The position numbers were made by a program, and so were the translations under genes. From the NCBI GenBank assembly GCA_019456255.1, contig VRUG01000001.1:196813-248050 (forward strand): a DNA stretch of 51,238 bases, read 5' to 3'. The notes below the pieces were generated by a model. The model saw only the letters and a list, made by a program, of their open reading frames with translations, was not told where the DNA came from and searched no databases. This DNA comes from Planctomycetota bacterium. GTDB lineage: Bacteria; Planctomycetota; Phycisphaerae; Sedimentisphaerales; Anaerobacaceae. Positions 34,358 through 44,172 of the stretch are shown here, in pieces (the stretch's first letter is position 1; every line of letters starts with the position of its first letter).

Positions 34358-34688
34358 TTTTCCTTCTCCTTAAAAATCAATTTAAGCTATAGCCTGATTC
34401 GGTTCGGAATCCCCATCCTTAGAAACCTCCATTGTGCATATTATTATACCATTAAAGTCCTAAAAAATCAATGCTTTTTAGTATTTTTAAGATAATTTAA
34501 TCCTTATTTGTAAGTGATTATCCCGCATAGATTTATAAATAAATCCGAAAAGGCATCGGGGAAATGATTTTAAAAAGTGGAATAGTTGAACATTAGACCG
34601 CAGGTTCGCAGATACGTTTTCCTTGTTCTGCTTTCAACTATCTCCTGCTCACCTGCTCTGTTTTTGAACAGCAAATGCTGTTCAAAAC
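34358..34688. other. Intergenic with a strong hairpin
   Basis: 331 bp without a gene, upstream of the RCC1 gene and downstream of tRNA-Glu. A perfect 11-bp stem TTTTGAACAGC-AAAT-GCTGTTCAAAA is at 34662-34687, adjoining the 3' end of the tRNA. It lacks a T-tail on either strand, so it may be a processing or insertion-site structure rather than a terminator. TTATTATACCATTAAAGTCC at about 34440-34459 resembles the ATTATACCA strings near 26560 and 47154. Confidence 0.55.
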
Positions 34689-34763
34689 TAGCCCCAAGGG
34701 GATTCGAACCCCTGTTGCCGGGTTGAAAACCCGGTGTCCTAGGCCTACCTAGACGATGGGGCC
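34689..34763 (-). tRNA. tRNA-Glu (UUC)
   Basis: Cloverleaf on the minus strand: acceptor GGCCCCA/TGGGGCT, D-arm GTCTAGGTAGGCCTAGGAC, anticodon arm CCGGG-TTTTCAA-CCCGG with anticodon TTC, T-arm CAGGGGTTCGAATCCCCT. The terminal pair is G-U. The 3' CCA is not encoded. Confidence 0.93.
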
Positions 34764-34771
34764 ACAGTTAG

Positions 34772-34948
34772 TTATTCATCCATGCTGATTGCTTCAGCAG
34801 GACAGGAATCAACACAAACCGCACAATCAATGCAACCATCGGCATCAATTACTGCTTTTTCCTCTGCCATAGCTATTGCTTCGCTTGGGCATTCTGCAAC
34901 ACAGGTCTCACACCCATTGCATTTTTCACTATCAACTTTAGCTGCCAT
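34772..34948 (-). CDS. 2[4Fe-4S] ferredoxin
   Basis: 58 aa from ATG 34948, which has GGAAAGG upstream; a TTG reading from 34966 is less likely. Two CxxCxxCxxxCP motifs: CNGCETCVAECP and CIDCAVCVDSCP, the bacterial/clostridial low-potential ferredoxin. It carries electrons for anaerobic enzymes in the cytoplasm. It is next to tRNA-Glu on the same strand (8-bp gap), and probably separately transcribed. Confidence 0.93.
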   Translation of the reverse strand: MAAKVDSEKCNGCETCVAECPSEAIAMAEEKAVIDADGCIDCAVCVDSCPAEAISMDE

Positions 34949-35072
34949 CTGTACAACCCTTTCCAAAAATCAATTAACAATTAAAGTGTGGAATAATACG
35001 AAATTACCGTGATATTACAACAAAAATCTTTCCTAAATTCAACCAAGAAACAAAATATACGCTTTCTACGCT

Positions 35073-37532
35073 TTATATGCCGCTTAGGTTCGTATCTTCC
35101 GGGGGCTGATTCGAATCTTCGGGCTGCTGGTTCGGATCTGTTGGTTCAGGCCTATACCGTGGTTTTTTTTCCGGGGGCCTTTCACCTCCCAGGGAAATAG
35201 CCATTTCCCGAACAAGTTGATTTAAGTCGTATTTTGCCGTCCAGTCCAAAACCCTGTCAAAATTGTCGTCACTGTTCTTAGAGAGTAAATAAATTGTCAT
35301 CATTCTCACGGGCCAGTACTGGTCATCAAGATTCTGAGCAACTGCTTGAGTTAATTCGTAATCCAAGGGTAAAGATTGCATCGATGCCATAATCTGCACC
35401 TTTGTAGCCCAGTCACTTTCGGCAAGCCCATATGTCAATCCGGATTTCAACAGTTGCGGCATCCAGTCGGCATATTTAAAATTGTAGGACAGTTCCGACT
35501 GAGACATGGCCTGCTGCTCAAGCAAAAGCCCAATGAAAAGCTGCAATGTTCTTCCTCTGCCCTGCTTGCTTTTTGAAAGGGAATTAACTCGATTCTGCAA
35601 AAATTTTCCCGTAATTTCGGCAGCTGGTCTGGTAACCTTTATTGTTGCAGGGACAATCGCGGCGAGCCTGTTACTTACTTTACCCTCTGCGGTTATGACC
35701 GGGTCAATATACGCCGTAAATTCTATATTCAAAGAAGCCTGCGGATGTCTCATCAATATACGCCTTAGCTTGGCGGCAAAAAGTTTTAGCGGTACAATAA
35801 CACTTTTGCCAGGCTCTATGGGCTGTGAAGGCCTGATTCTTATAGAAATGAGATTGGGAACCATTTCATCAAGGTCGCCTGTAACTTTAGCATCTACGCG
35901 GATGTTGCCTCTAAACATAGCATGGTCGGAGATGACAAACTGCCTTGAAGAAATATTTTTTATAGACAATGAGCCGCCAAATTCTCTGCCATAATTAAAG
36001 CTGCTGCCCTGAACATTAAGCTGAACTGACAATATCCTCTCTGGTGTTATGAATTCAGGAACGATCCTATGCCTAAAGCTATCTCGAATCAACGACAAGG
36101 CTATATCCGGATCAACAGGGGATATATAATCACCTCCATTGCTCATGAGTACCTCTTTGGCTTTTTCGGCAACCAGAGAACCGGGATTATTGCTTATTAT
36201 CGACTTTAATATCGCAAAAGCTGTATCTCTTTGACCTTGAGCCAATTCAACTAACGCCAGGGCAAGGTCCAACACTGGCATCGGCTCATAACTATCAATA
36301 ATGGTTTTAGCCAAATCAACCTGCCCATTGAGCATAAGTGAATATGCCAAAAGGGCTCCTGCAGAGTGAGAGTTCGGGTCCCGGGAATACGCTTTATTCG
36401 CCCAGTCCAGGGCTTTATTGGCCTCCGGTGATGCAAAAGAATAAAACCATGCCATCTGCTCGGCACCAATATTGACGCCATTATCTGCATGGGCATCCTT
36501 TTTGTTAATTAAGCTTAAAGCTTTGTCTTCTGTCTGTTTTAAAAGCCTCTTTGCCAAATCGACGTCCCCGCTTTTCATAGCAGCCTTTGCCGCAACCGTC
36601 TCGACAAGCAAATCAAAATAACCTTGCTTGCGAACATCTTCTGCTATTTGCAGGCACTTGTACTGATTTCTTTGTGTGTAATAGTTGTTCATTGTCCATG
36701 GTATGTAAATTCCAGGACCAAGAGGTTCGCCTGGGTATAAATATTTGAATAACTTTGCGCAATAGTCATAGGCCTCGGCAGCAGTTTCAAACAGTTGGAG
36801 CTGTTGGGCATATTCGGCAAACCCAAGAGCATCATCCATGCTTAAAGGGTTTTCGGCCAGGGACCATCTTAGATGTTCAATGTAGATGTCCGGGTCTATC
36901 GGTTCAGGAATTATCTCAAGGAGTTTATTAAATGCAAGTCTATTAAATTTATTGGTTGAGTATGCCTCTGCAAAAAGACTTTGTGCCGCTTTAATGTTAG
37001 CGGTTTCGGCCTTTAATAAGCCCCTAAGTGTGGCTAACTCTGAATCAAAACTCGCATTCTTACCTGTAAGGTCAAGTGAAAGCTGTGCCAAAAGTCGCTC
37101 ACGCAGCTCACGAATATTACGTTTTTCGAGTAAATATTGAATAGCATTTTTGATAACCTCAAGGTCGGCACCCTCATCGATATACTGGCCTACTAATTGC
37201 ATCACCATTTGTGAATAATCCTTTTGGGAATGTTGAGAGGCAAGTTTTATCGTCTCAGGTAAAATATATTTGGACCTTTCATCAAGCTTGGAAGTAGCCA
37301 TCAGGAAAAGGATAACCTGGTCGATATCGTCTGCCGTAGGTTTGGCTTGCCCGTCCTGGTCTATTTGCGATTCGTGATCTATCTTATAGGCAACCTCATA
37401 AGCTAATTCATAGAACTTTTTACCAACCGCTGGGGAAAAGAGCTGCTCATCCCCTCTTCGTTCCTTGGCGCAAACAAGCGAAGAACAACAAAGAAGTGTC
37501 AAAAAAATCAGTAGAATCCTACCCTTAACCAT
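35073..37532 (-). CDS. Large exported repeat protein (TPR/HEAT-like), unknown
   Basis: 819 aa; signal peptide 1-22 (ILLIFLTLLCCSSLVCA). Residues about 30-500 are alpha-helical with TPR-like helix pairs (LAFAEYAQQLQLFETAAEAYDY region, later a NSHSAGALLAYSLMLNGQVDLA segment). A beta-rich segment at about 510-640 follows. A HEAT-like stretch at about 720-785 (DQYWPVRMMTIYLLSKNSD) precedes a Pro/Glu/Asn tail rich in DPN and DSN. I do not recognise a named family. It probably acts as a scaffold in the periplasm. It stands next to the MurJ gene and may have an envelope role. Confidence 0.55.
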   Translation of the reverse strand: MVKGRILLIFLTLLCCSSLVCAKERRGDEQLFSPAVGKKFYELAYEVAYKIDHESQIDQDGQAKPTADDIDQVILFLMATSKLDERSKYILPETIKLASQHSQKDYSQMVMQLVGQYIDEGADLEVIKNAIQYLLEKRNIRELRERLLAQLSLDLTGKNASFDSELATLRGLLKAETANIKAAQSLFAEAYSTNKFNRLAFNKLLEIIPEPIDPDIYIEHLRWSLAENPLSMDDALGFAEYAQQLQLFETAAEAYDYCAKLFKYLYPGEPLGPGIYIPWTMNNYYTQRNQYKCLQIAEDVRKQGYFDLLVETVAAKAAMKSGDVDLAKRLLKQTEDKALSLINKKDAHADNGVNIGAEQMAWFYSFASPEANKALDWANKAYSRDPNSHSAGALLAYSLMLNGQVDLAKTIIDSYEPMPVLDLALALVELAQGQRDTAFAILKSIISNNPGSLVAEKAKEVLMSNGGDYISPVDPDIALSLIRDSFRHRIVPEFITPERILSVQLNVQGSSFNYGREFGGSLSIKNISSRQFVISDHAMFRGNIRVDAKVTGDLDEMVPNLISIRIRPSQPIEPGKSVIVPLKLFAAKLRRILMRHPQASLNIEFTAYIDPVITAEGKVSNRLAAIVPATIKVTRPAAEITGKFLQNRVNSLSKSKQGRGRTLQLFIGLLLEQQAMSQSELSYNFKYADWMPQLLKSGLTYGLAESDWATKVQIMASMQSLPLDYELTQAVAQNLDDQYWPVRMMTIYLLSKNSDDNFDRVLDWTAKYDLNQLVREMAISLGGERPPEKKPRYRPEPTDPNQQPEDSNQPPEDTNLSGI

Positions 37533-37610
37533 CTATCGCTCCATCAACTATAAAAACAGCTCTATTAACCTATTTTCGGGCATTTTGTCTTTTTGCATTA
37601 GACCCTATGG

Positions 37611-39176
37611 CTAATTAGCTATTTTTTCGCTTTTTTTTTGGCCTGTAATCAGGCTTATTTCAGGCATCTTCATTGCTTTTGCCGCTATAAAATAGACACT
37701 GACCGCTACCGGAACAACCACAGCAAGCCTTATAATGTTAAAAAACCTGACATTAGGCAAATTACGCATCAAAAACATCAATATCGCTCCAGCAATCCAC
37801 ATAATTACCGCTGCTATAATGGTTTTTGTCAAAGTTTGCCCCAGACCATCAAGGATTATGCTTCCGAATTGTTTTTTCAGCATAAATACAAGAATTATCA
37901 CCTGTAAATACGAGCAAATAGCCGTCGAAAGCGCCAGTCCAGCTGTCCCCATGGGCCAAATCAATATAAGATTAAGCACTACATTAACAAAAACCGCTAT
38001 CAGAGCAGTAATCGCCGGGAGTTTGGAATTTTGAATAGAATAAAACGCCCGCATAGTAACCTGCTGAGCAAAATATCCGCTCAATCCCAGGGCGTAAAAA
38101 ACAAGCGTCCTTGAAGTGACTGCCGTATTTTCCGGCGTGAATTTACCATGCTCGAAAATCACAGAGACCAATATTGTCCCTACCAAAAACAGACCTGCTG
38201 TCGCCGGCAGCGCGACAAACACAGCTGCCTTGATGCCTTTGGAAATCGTAGCGATAAGTGTATCGGTATCGTTTTTAGCAGCGGCGGCACTCATAACCGG
38301 AAAAATTGCCGTAGCCAGAGAGATGCCCAACACTCCAAGCGGAAACTGATAAAGCCTTTGCGCATAATAAAGATATGACACTGCTCCATAATCGAGAGGA
38401 TAGCCCTGCTCATTTGAAAGCCCAAGGGCGATTAGGTCGTCGGCTAAGGTATTAATTTGTGTCACCGTCAGACCAAGAATCATGGGCCCCATCAGGATAA
38501 TTATTTTTTTAAAAGACTCGGAGCGAACCTGCCACGCAGGCCTGATAGAGACCCCGGCCTTAGCAAGAGGTGGAATTTGAATTACTATTTGAGCTAATCC
38601 GGCAAGGATGACCGCTGTCGCCACCCAGAAAACCTGAGTTTGGGGAGGGATTTTTAACAGCCAACCGGAAAGCAAAAGTGAAGTGATAATAAATATGTTC
38701 AGCACGATAGGCGCCGCCGCTGGCGCAGCGAAATGTTTGTGCACCTGAAGTATTCCAGAGAGAAGCGCAACGACGCAAATAAAAATCATATAGGGAAGCA
38801 TTACCGCCGACAATGTAAGGCCAAGCTGCGTGCCGAGGTTAGTGTCGAAAAATTTATAGTATCCCCAGATAAGTAACTCACCAATTATCGCTATCACGGC
38901 GAGCAAAACAAAGATGACCGTGACAACGGTACTTGCTAATTTTTTTGCCTGCTGCGGGTCCTCGTGAAGCTGCTGGGTATAGACAGGGATAAATGATGCC
39001 GCCGCAGCGCCTTCCCCGAAAAGTCTTCGTGCAAGGTTTGGGATTTTAAATCCCATGGTCCATGCGGTCATCAGCCACCCAGCACCAAAGAAATGACTAA
39101 AAGCCGTATCTCTAATAAGCCCAAAGACTCTTGAGATGGTCGTAAGCGAAGCAATTTGTCTAAAGCCTTTTACCAT
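37611..39176 (-). CDS. murJ: MurJ lipid II flippase
   Basis: 521 aa, about fourteen membrane spans, MviN/MurJ of the MOP superfamily. The N-terminus SRVFGLIRDTAFSHFFGAG is the characteristic first segment; GEGAAAASFIPVY and a FPLGVLGISLATAIFPVMS segment follow. It flips lipid II across the cytoplasmic membrane for peptidoglycan synthesis. The ATG is 5 bp after the RodA stop, so the two are one transcription unit. Confidence 0.93.
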   Translation of the reverse strand: MVKGFRQIASLTTISRVFGLIRDTAFSHFFGAGWLMTAWTMGFKIPNLARRLFGEGAAAASFIPVYTQQLHEDPQQAKKLASTVVTVIFVLLAVIAIIGELLIWGYYKFFDTNLGTQLGLTLSAVMLPYMIFICVVALLSGILQVHKHFAAPAAAPIVLNIFIITSLLLSGWLLKIPPQTQVFWVATAVILAGLAQIVIQIPPLAKAGVSIRPAWQVRSESFKKIIILMGPMILGLTVTQINTLADDLIALGLSNEQGYPLDYGAVSYLYYAQRLYQFPLGVLGISLATAIFPVMSAAAAKNDTDTLIATISKGIKAAVFVALPATAGLFLVGTILVSVIFEHGKFTPENTAVTSRTLVFYALGLSGYFAQQVTMRAFYSIQNSKLPAITALIAVFVNVVLNLILIWPMGTAGLALSTAICSYLQVIILVFMLKKQFGSIILDGLGQTLTKTIIAAVIMWIAGAILMFLMRNLPNVRFFNIIRLAVVVPVAVSVYFIAAKAMKMPEISLITGQKKSEKIAN

Positions 39177-39181
39177 ATGTA

Positions 39182-40432
39182 TTATTCAAACGATTTAGGT
39201 GCGACAGTAAATGGTCTGCTCCTCCCGACATTATTCAGCAGGCCAATAAATATCATGCTAACCAACAAGCTTGAACCGCCATAACTCACCAGCGGCAGCG
39301 TCAAGCCCGTAATAGGCATCAGCCCAAGGGTCATACTAACATTGATGACAACCTCAACAACAAAGATTGCCACGATTCCTATCGCAAGCAATTTACCGAA
39401 CGGATCGGTATTGTTTTGTGCTATCTCCAATCCGCACGCAATAATAATAACATAAAGTGACAAAACAAACAGGCATCCCCAAAATCCCCATTGATGCGCA
39501 ATTGTGGCAAAAATAAAATCATTGTGTCTCGCCGGAAGGAAGTTGTATTTTACAAATGGCCCCCGACGAAAGCCGTAACCAGACATTCCGCCTGAAGCGA
39601 CAGCATATTTTGAGCGAATCAAATGAAACCCTTCATTTCTGGACCATTTTTTTGCGCTGAATTGCCCGCCTACGAGAATTTTTCCAATCGCCGGGTGCTG
39701 TTGTGCCTTTTGCTGTACCCATTTTGATTGCAGTATGACCGAACTGATTCTCGTTCGCTGGTAATCTTTCATGAAGTGCCACAGCAGCGGGCTTGTCAAA
39801 AGTGCAAGCAATATAATTATCATCAGGTGCTTGACTTTTGCACCGGCGATAAAAATCATAGTAAATAAGACAGGCATCATAAGAAGTACTGTCCCAAGGT
39901 CTGGCTCGAGCAAAATCAAAACCATAGGCAAAAGTGTCAATGCGAAAGGTCCGACAAGCGCGGTAAGTTTGCTGTAATTGCTTTTGTATCTCAGGTACCA
40001 CGCAAGGGCAAGTATGTAGGCGATTTTGCAAAATTCTGACGGTTGAATCGCCGGCAGCTGCATACCTCTGATAGTAAATCTTATCCATCTGCGAGTTCCA
40101 TTGATTACCGGCACAAAGGGAAGGTCAACAAATTTATCCAGCAGCAGAACAGATAACAAAAGCAGCACCCCGCCATAAATCCAGTGGCTTACCGAGCCAA
40201 AACGCCTGTAGTTTACCATATTAACCAATATAAAACCAAGCACACCGATACCTGCGAACTGTACTTGTTTTTTCCAGAATCCTTCAAGCTCTTTTGTTTC
40301 CTCATCCAGATTAGGCTGGTACGGGTGACCAAGAGAATAAATGCTCAGTATCCCAATAACAAGCAGCGCAACCGCTGCAAGCAAAAGAACTAACCTGACA
40401 ACCAGAAGCCTTCCTTTTAAGAATTCGTACAT
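39182..40432 (-). CDS. RodA/FtsW-family peptidoglycan glycosyltransferase
   Basis: 416 aa from Met at 40432; a TTG reading from 40510 adds an unlikely leader. About ten membrane spans. SEDS motifs: GTRRWIRF, QPSEFCKIAYI, LLEPDLGTVLL, the catalytic-loop LPARHNDFIFA (Asp) and GLTLPLVSYGGSS. The length and the RRWIRF loop favour RodA over FtsW, but no pbp2 or mreB is in view. It builds lateral-wall peptidoglycan with a class B PBP. It is upstream of MurJ. Confidence 0.85.
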   Translation of the reverse strand: MYEFLKGRLLVVRLVLLLAAVALLVIGILSIYSLGHPYQPNLDEETKELEGFWKKQVQFAGIGVLGFILVNMVNYRRFGSVSHWIYGGVLLLLSVLLLDKFVDLPFVPVINGTRRWIRFTIRGMQLPAIQPSEFCKIAYILALAWYLRYKSNYSKLTALVGPFALTLLPMVLILLEPDLGTVLLMMPVLFTMIFIAGAKVKHLMIIILLALLTSPLLWHFMKDYQRTRISSVILQSKWVQQKAQQHPAIGKILVGGQFSAKKWSRNEGFHLIRSKYAVASGGMSGYGFRRGPFVKYNFLPARHNDFIFATIAHQWGFWGCLFVLSLYVIIIACGLEIAQNNTDPFGKLLAIGIVAIFVVEVVINVSMTLGLMPITGLTLPLVSYGGSSLLVSMIFIGLLNNVGRSRPFTVAPKSFE

Positions 40433-40617
40433 GGCACTAAAATACCACAGAATCGCAAAAATTTCATATGTGAAGTTCGTAAAGATGCGAAAAAAATACT
40501 TCTTGAACAAAATTCATTAGCGGTTATAATACCTTGTTCGATATTAACCGCCGGAACTGGTAGTTACGGCAATTCCGAGAGTGGGAGCAGCAGCCGAATA
40601 TGCCACTGGAGACGAAA

Positions 40618-41946
40618 ATGGCCAGAAAAAAGCTGAAAATTGCTGATGTTAACAAACCTAACCTGTTTAGGGAGATGTTTCCCTATAGTGATTTCCCGAA
40701 AGTTGTTTTCGATAATCAGACCGTTGAATTCGATACCCCCGAGAATATCTGGATAACTGACACCACATTTCGTGACGGTCAGCAGTCGCGTCCTCCGTAT
40801 ATGCCAAAGCAAATTCTGGATATCTACGATTTATTTCATGAAATTGACGGCGGCACAGGCCTTATCCGGCAATGCGAGTTTTTTCTTTATTCCAAACGTG
40901 ACCGTGAAGCTGTCGAGCTTTGTCAGCAGCGCGGATATAAGTATCCTGAAATTACCGGCTGGATAAGAGCGGTCGCTGCAGATTTTAAGTTCGTTTCGCA
41001 AATGGGATTGAAAGAGACCGGCATTTTGACATCGGTGAGCGATTACCATATATTCCTAAAGCTACGCAAAACCAGAGTACAGGCGATGAATTCATATCTC
41101 GCTGTTGTGAGAGCGGCGCTGGATAACAATGTTATTCCTCGATGTCACTTCGAGGACATTACCCGCGCAGACTTTGATGGCTTTGTACTGCCCTTTGCCG
41201 CAGAGCTTTTGAAACTATCCGAAGAATACGACAGTCCGGTTAAAATTCGACTTTGTGATACGCTTGGGTTTGGTCTGCCATGGGCCGAAGCGGCACTTCC
41301 ACGAAGTATCCCAAAACTTATTAATGGATTGCGTCAGATAGGCATACCGGCCAAATGGCTTGAATGGCACGGCCATAATGATTTTCACAAAGTGCAGATA
41401 AATGCCGCAACGGCATGGCTCTACGGTTGCGGAGCGGCAAATTGCTCAATGTTCGGCATTGGAGAGCGGACAGGCAATCCGCCTATCGAGGCTCTGCTTG
41501 TCGAGCATGCTCAGCTAAAAGGGATTACAAAAGGCATCAACTACGTAGCCATAACCAAACTTGCTGAATATGCCAGCAGGGAACTTGGATTTAATATTCC
41601 CAGTAACTATCCTCTCGTCGGCGCCGATTTCAATGTCACCAGGGCAGGTATTCACGCTGACGGCTTACTGAAAAACGAAGAGATATATAATTGTTTCGAC
41701 ACAAAGAAACTTCTCAACCGTCCTGTCAACGTTGCCATTACCGATAAGACCGGAGCAGCAGGAATAAAGCATTGGATAGAAGCCAGATATAAAATCGAAA
41801 TTGCCAAACATGACCCCAGAGTTACAAAAATAAAAGACAAAATTGACGCTGAATATGCTGAGGACCGTGTTTCGGCGATATCCGATGAAGAAATGTTCGC
41901 ATGGGCCAAAGAGGCATTCGGACCAGACATTCCGCCCTTAAGGTAG
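40618..41946 (+). CDS. HMGL-family synthase, Re-citrate synthase-like
   Basis: 442 aa from ATG 40618 (TGGAGA just upstream; an in-frame ATG at 40600 is also possible). It has a DRE-TIM barrel: TDTTFRDGQQSRPPYMP carries the catalytic Arg and metal-binding Asp, and WHGHNDFHK the metal-binding His pair. Internal motifs QCEFFLYSKRDREA, SDYHIFLKLRKTR and FGIGERTGNPPIEA, and a NVTRAGIHADGLLKNEEIY segment, match what I remember of the anaerobic Re-citrate synthase type. It would condense oxaloacetate with acetyl-CoA; isopropylmalate or homocitrate synthase is the alternative. It is the first gene of a plus-strand set, with HAD next (6-bp gap). Confidence 0.7.
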   Translation: MARKKLKIADVNKPNLFREMFPYSDFPKVVFDNQTVEFDTPENIWITDTTFRDGQQSRPPYMPKQILDIYDLFHEIDGGTGLIRQCEFFLYSKRDREAVELCQQRGYKYPEITGWIRAVAADFKFVSQMGLKETGILTSVSDYHIFLKLRKTRVQAMNSYLAVVRAALDNNVIPRCHFEDITRADFDGFVLPFAAELLKLSEEYDSPVKIRLCDTLGFGLPWAEAALPRSIPKLINGLRQIGIPAKWLEWHGHNDFHKVQINAATAWLYGCGAANCSMFGIGERTGNPPIEALLVEHAQLKGITKGINYVAITKLAEYASRELGFNIPSNYPLVGADFNVTRAGIHADGLLKNEEIYNCFDTKKLLNRPVNVAITDKTGAAGIKHWIEARYKIEIAKHDPRVTKIKDKIDAEYAEDRVSAISDEEMFAWAKEAFGPDIPPLR

Positions 41947-41952
41947 CCAATC

Positions 41953-42705
41953 TTGCCGACTAATCAAATCAAAGCGGTACTGTTTGACCTGGGCGAAACG
42001 CTGCTGGATTTCGGCAAAATCAATACGCTAAAGTTTTTTAAAGAAGGTGCGCGTTTATCTTATGATTTCTTAAAAAATCATGACCAGCCTGTGGGGAACT
42101 TTCACATCTACTGCTGGAGAAGTTTGCTGTCACTTCGGTTTCATAATTTCATTTCAGATATTAGCGGTAACGATTTTGATTCGCTTAGCTTACTGAAAAA
42201 ACTCGGCATCAGTAAAGGGGTTAAATTGACCGATGAGCAGTGGGTTGAGTTTGTATGGCTTTGGTATGAGCCCTTGAGCCGGATATGCAAAACAAAACCT
42301 GAGACTGCCGAGACATTAAGCCAATTAAAACGGCAGGGAATCAAGCTCGGGGTGCTTTCAAATACATTTGTTCACAGCAGTGCCCTGGAGAGACACCTGA
42401 AACAGCTTGGAATCCTGGATTTGCTCGACACAAGACTTTACTCGTATCAGTTTGAATATCGAAAACCGGATCCGAGGATTTTCATCCAGGCAGCTGACAC
42501 CATCGGCGAAAGACTGCCCAATATTATGTATGTCGGCGACCGCATAAACATGGATATCAACCCTACATTGAAGCTCGATATGTATGCGGTTTTGAAAAAT
42601 GCATACACTAATTTCGGAAAGAATCTGCCAAAAGGGGCCAGAAGGATAACACGAATCAATGAATTGCCCGCGATTATTGAAAAAATCAATGCAAATTCGC
42701 ATTAA
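41953..42705 (+). CDS. HAD-superfamily phosphatase
   Basis: 250 aa, TTG start 6 bp after the previous stop with AGG overlapping it. Motif I VLFDLGETLLDF has the nucleophile Asp but Gly-Glu in place of the usual second Asp, as in YjjG/haloacid-dehalogenase relatives. Motif II is VLSNTF, the Lys of motif III is in EYRKPDPRIF, motif IV is YVGDRINMDI. The substrate is unknown. It is co-transcribed with the HMGL gene. Confidence 0.75.
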   Translation: MPTNQIKAVLFDLGETLLDFGKINTLKFFKEGARLSYDFLKNHDQPVGNFHIYCWRSLLSLRFHNFISDISGNDFDSLSLLKKLGISKGVKLTDEQWVEFVWLWYEPLSRICKTKPETAETLSQLKRQGIKLGVLSNTFVHSSALERHLKQLGILDLLDTRLYSYQFEYRKPDPRIFIQAADTIGERLPNIMYVGDRINMDINPTLKLDMYAVLKNAYTNFGKNLPKGARRITRINELPAIIEKINANSH

Positions 42706-42768
42706 TTTCTGTGTCAAAATCCCGCTTGATTATTTATAATTGCCCGGCAAAGATAATAGGAGTTTTTT

Positions 42769-44121
42769 ATGAGCGTTTCAGAAAATATCGCGTATCAAAA
42801 GTGTATTAATCCTGATTGCCAGGCGGAATTTGACTGTGGTGAGGCTATTTTTAAATGTCCCAAATGCGGCGAACTTCTCGACGCCAGATATAATTTCGAT
42901 AAGATTGAAGTGCCTAAGAAATTAAGCGATTTCGGCAACCGCTGGGCAACGAGAAACAATCGACTTGATTTTTCAGGCGTGTGGCGATTTCGCGAACTTC
43001 TTAATTTCTGTGACGATAAATATAAAGTAAGTATCGGTGAAGGCCAAACTATTTTAGAGCAAAACACCGCGATAGCCAAATACCTCGAAATGAAAAGCGA
43101 TTCCCTTTTTCTTCAATACGAAGGACTCAACCCTTCCGGCTCGTTCAAAGATAATGGCATGACCGCGGCATTTAGTCACGCGATGATGGTCGGAGCAAAA
43201 TCCTGCGCATGCGCGTCAACGGGCAATACGTCAGCATCGATGGCTTTATACGCTCACGCCTGCGAATTGAAAAGTACGGTCTTTATAGGTTCGGGCAGAA
43301 TCGCATTTGGAAAACTTAGCCAGGCGATGGATTACGGCTCGCAAACTATTCAGATACTTGGTGACTTCGATGACTGCATGCACCAGGTGCAGGCCGTTTG
43401 CAATAAGCTCGGACTTTATCTCGTGAATTCACTGAACCCTTTCAGGCTTGAAGGGCAAAAGACCATAATGTATCGAATCATCGAACAGCTCGGATGGGAG
43501 CTGCCAGACTGGGTCGTCGTGCCGGGAGGAAACCTCGGTAATTCCAGCGCCTTCGGAAAAGCTTTTGCCGAACTTAAAGAACTTGGACTAATTGACCGCA
43601 TTCCGCGCATAGCGATTATTAACGCAAGCGGCGCAGATACACTTTGCGATTTGGTAAATAACAAGAAACTCGTTTGGAACGACGGCCGCGTTGACCAGAA
43701 AATTATTGATGACTATTACGCCGACCTGACAGCTCGGAACTTTTCGCCGCATACCTGCGCATCGGCCATAGAAATATCCAGACCCGTGAACCTGAAAAAA
43801 TGCCTGCGAACAATTGATCTCTGTAACGGAGTCGTTCGCAAGGTCAGCGATGAAGAAATTTGTGACGCCAAAGCTATAATAGGCAAATACGGGCTCGGAT
43901 GCGAACCTGCATCAGCGGCAACTATAGCCGGACTAAAGAATCTCCTCGCCGAAAATGTCATAGGTAAAGACGAGCGGGTCGCATGCGTTCTGACCGGGCA
44001 CGTACTAAAGGACCCTAATGTCACTGTCAACTACCACAAAGAAGAGCAGGGCCCATTCAGCAATCCGCCGATAGAAGCGCCAAATGATCTCGATGCTATC
44101 ATCAAGCTGATAACACAGTGA
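42769..44121 (+). CDS. thrC: Threonine synthase
   Basis: 450 aa. An N-terminal zinc-ribbon-like part (C12, C17, C23, C30, C33) precedes a fold-type II PLP domain with Lys127 in NPSGSFKDNGM. The substrate loop is ASTGNTSASMA, and GGNLGNSSAFGKAF is the phosphate-binding region. It converts O-phosphohomoserine to threonine. The length fits the plant/archaeal-type group. No other threonine genes are adjacent. Confidence 0.9.
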   Translation: MSVSENIAYQKCINPDCQAEFDCGEAIFKCPKCGELLDARYNFDKIEVPKKLSDFGNRWATRNNRLDFSGVWRFRELLNFCDDKYKVSIGEGQTILEQNTAIAKYLEMKSDSLFLQYEGLNPSGSFKDNGMTAAFSHAMMVGAKSCACASTGNTSASMALYAHACELKSTVFIGSGRIAFGKLSQAMDYGSQTIQILGDFDDCMHQVQAVCNKLGLYLVNSLNPFRLEGQKTIMYRIIEQLGWELPDWVVVPGGNLGNSSAFGKAFAELKELGLIDRIPRIAIINASGADTLCDLVNNKKLVWNDGRVDQKIIDDYYADLTARNFSPHTCASAIEISRPVNLKKCLRTIDLCNGVVRKVSDEEICDAKAIIGKYGLGCEPASAATIAGLKNLLAENVIGKDERVACVLTGHVLKDPNVTVNYHKEEQGPFSNPPIEAPNDLDAIIKLITQ

Positions 44122-44172
44122 CCTTAATCCAAAGTCGCTTTACAGATAAGATAAAATAATGATTGTTTTATT

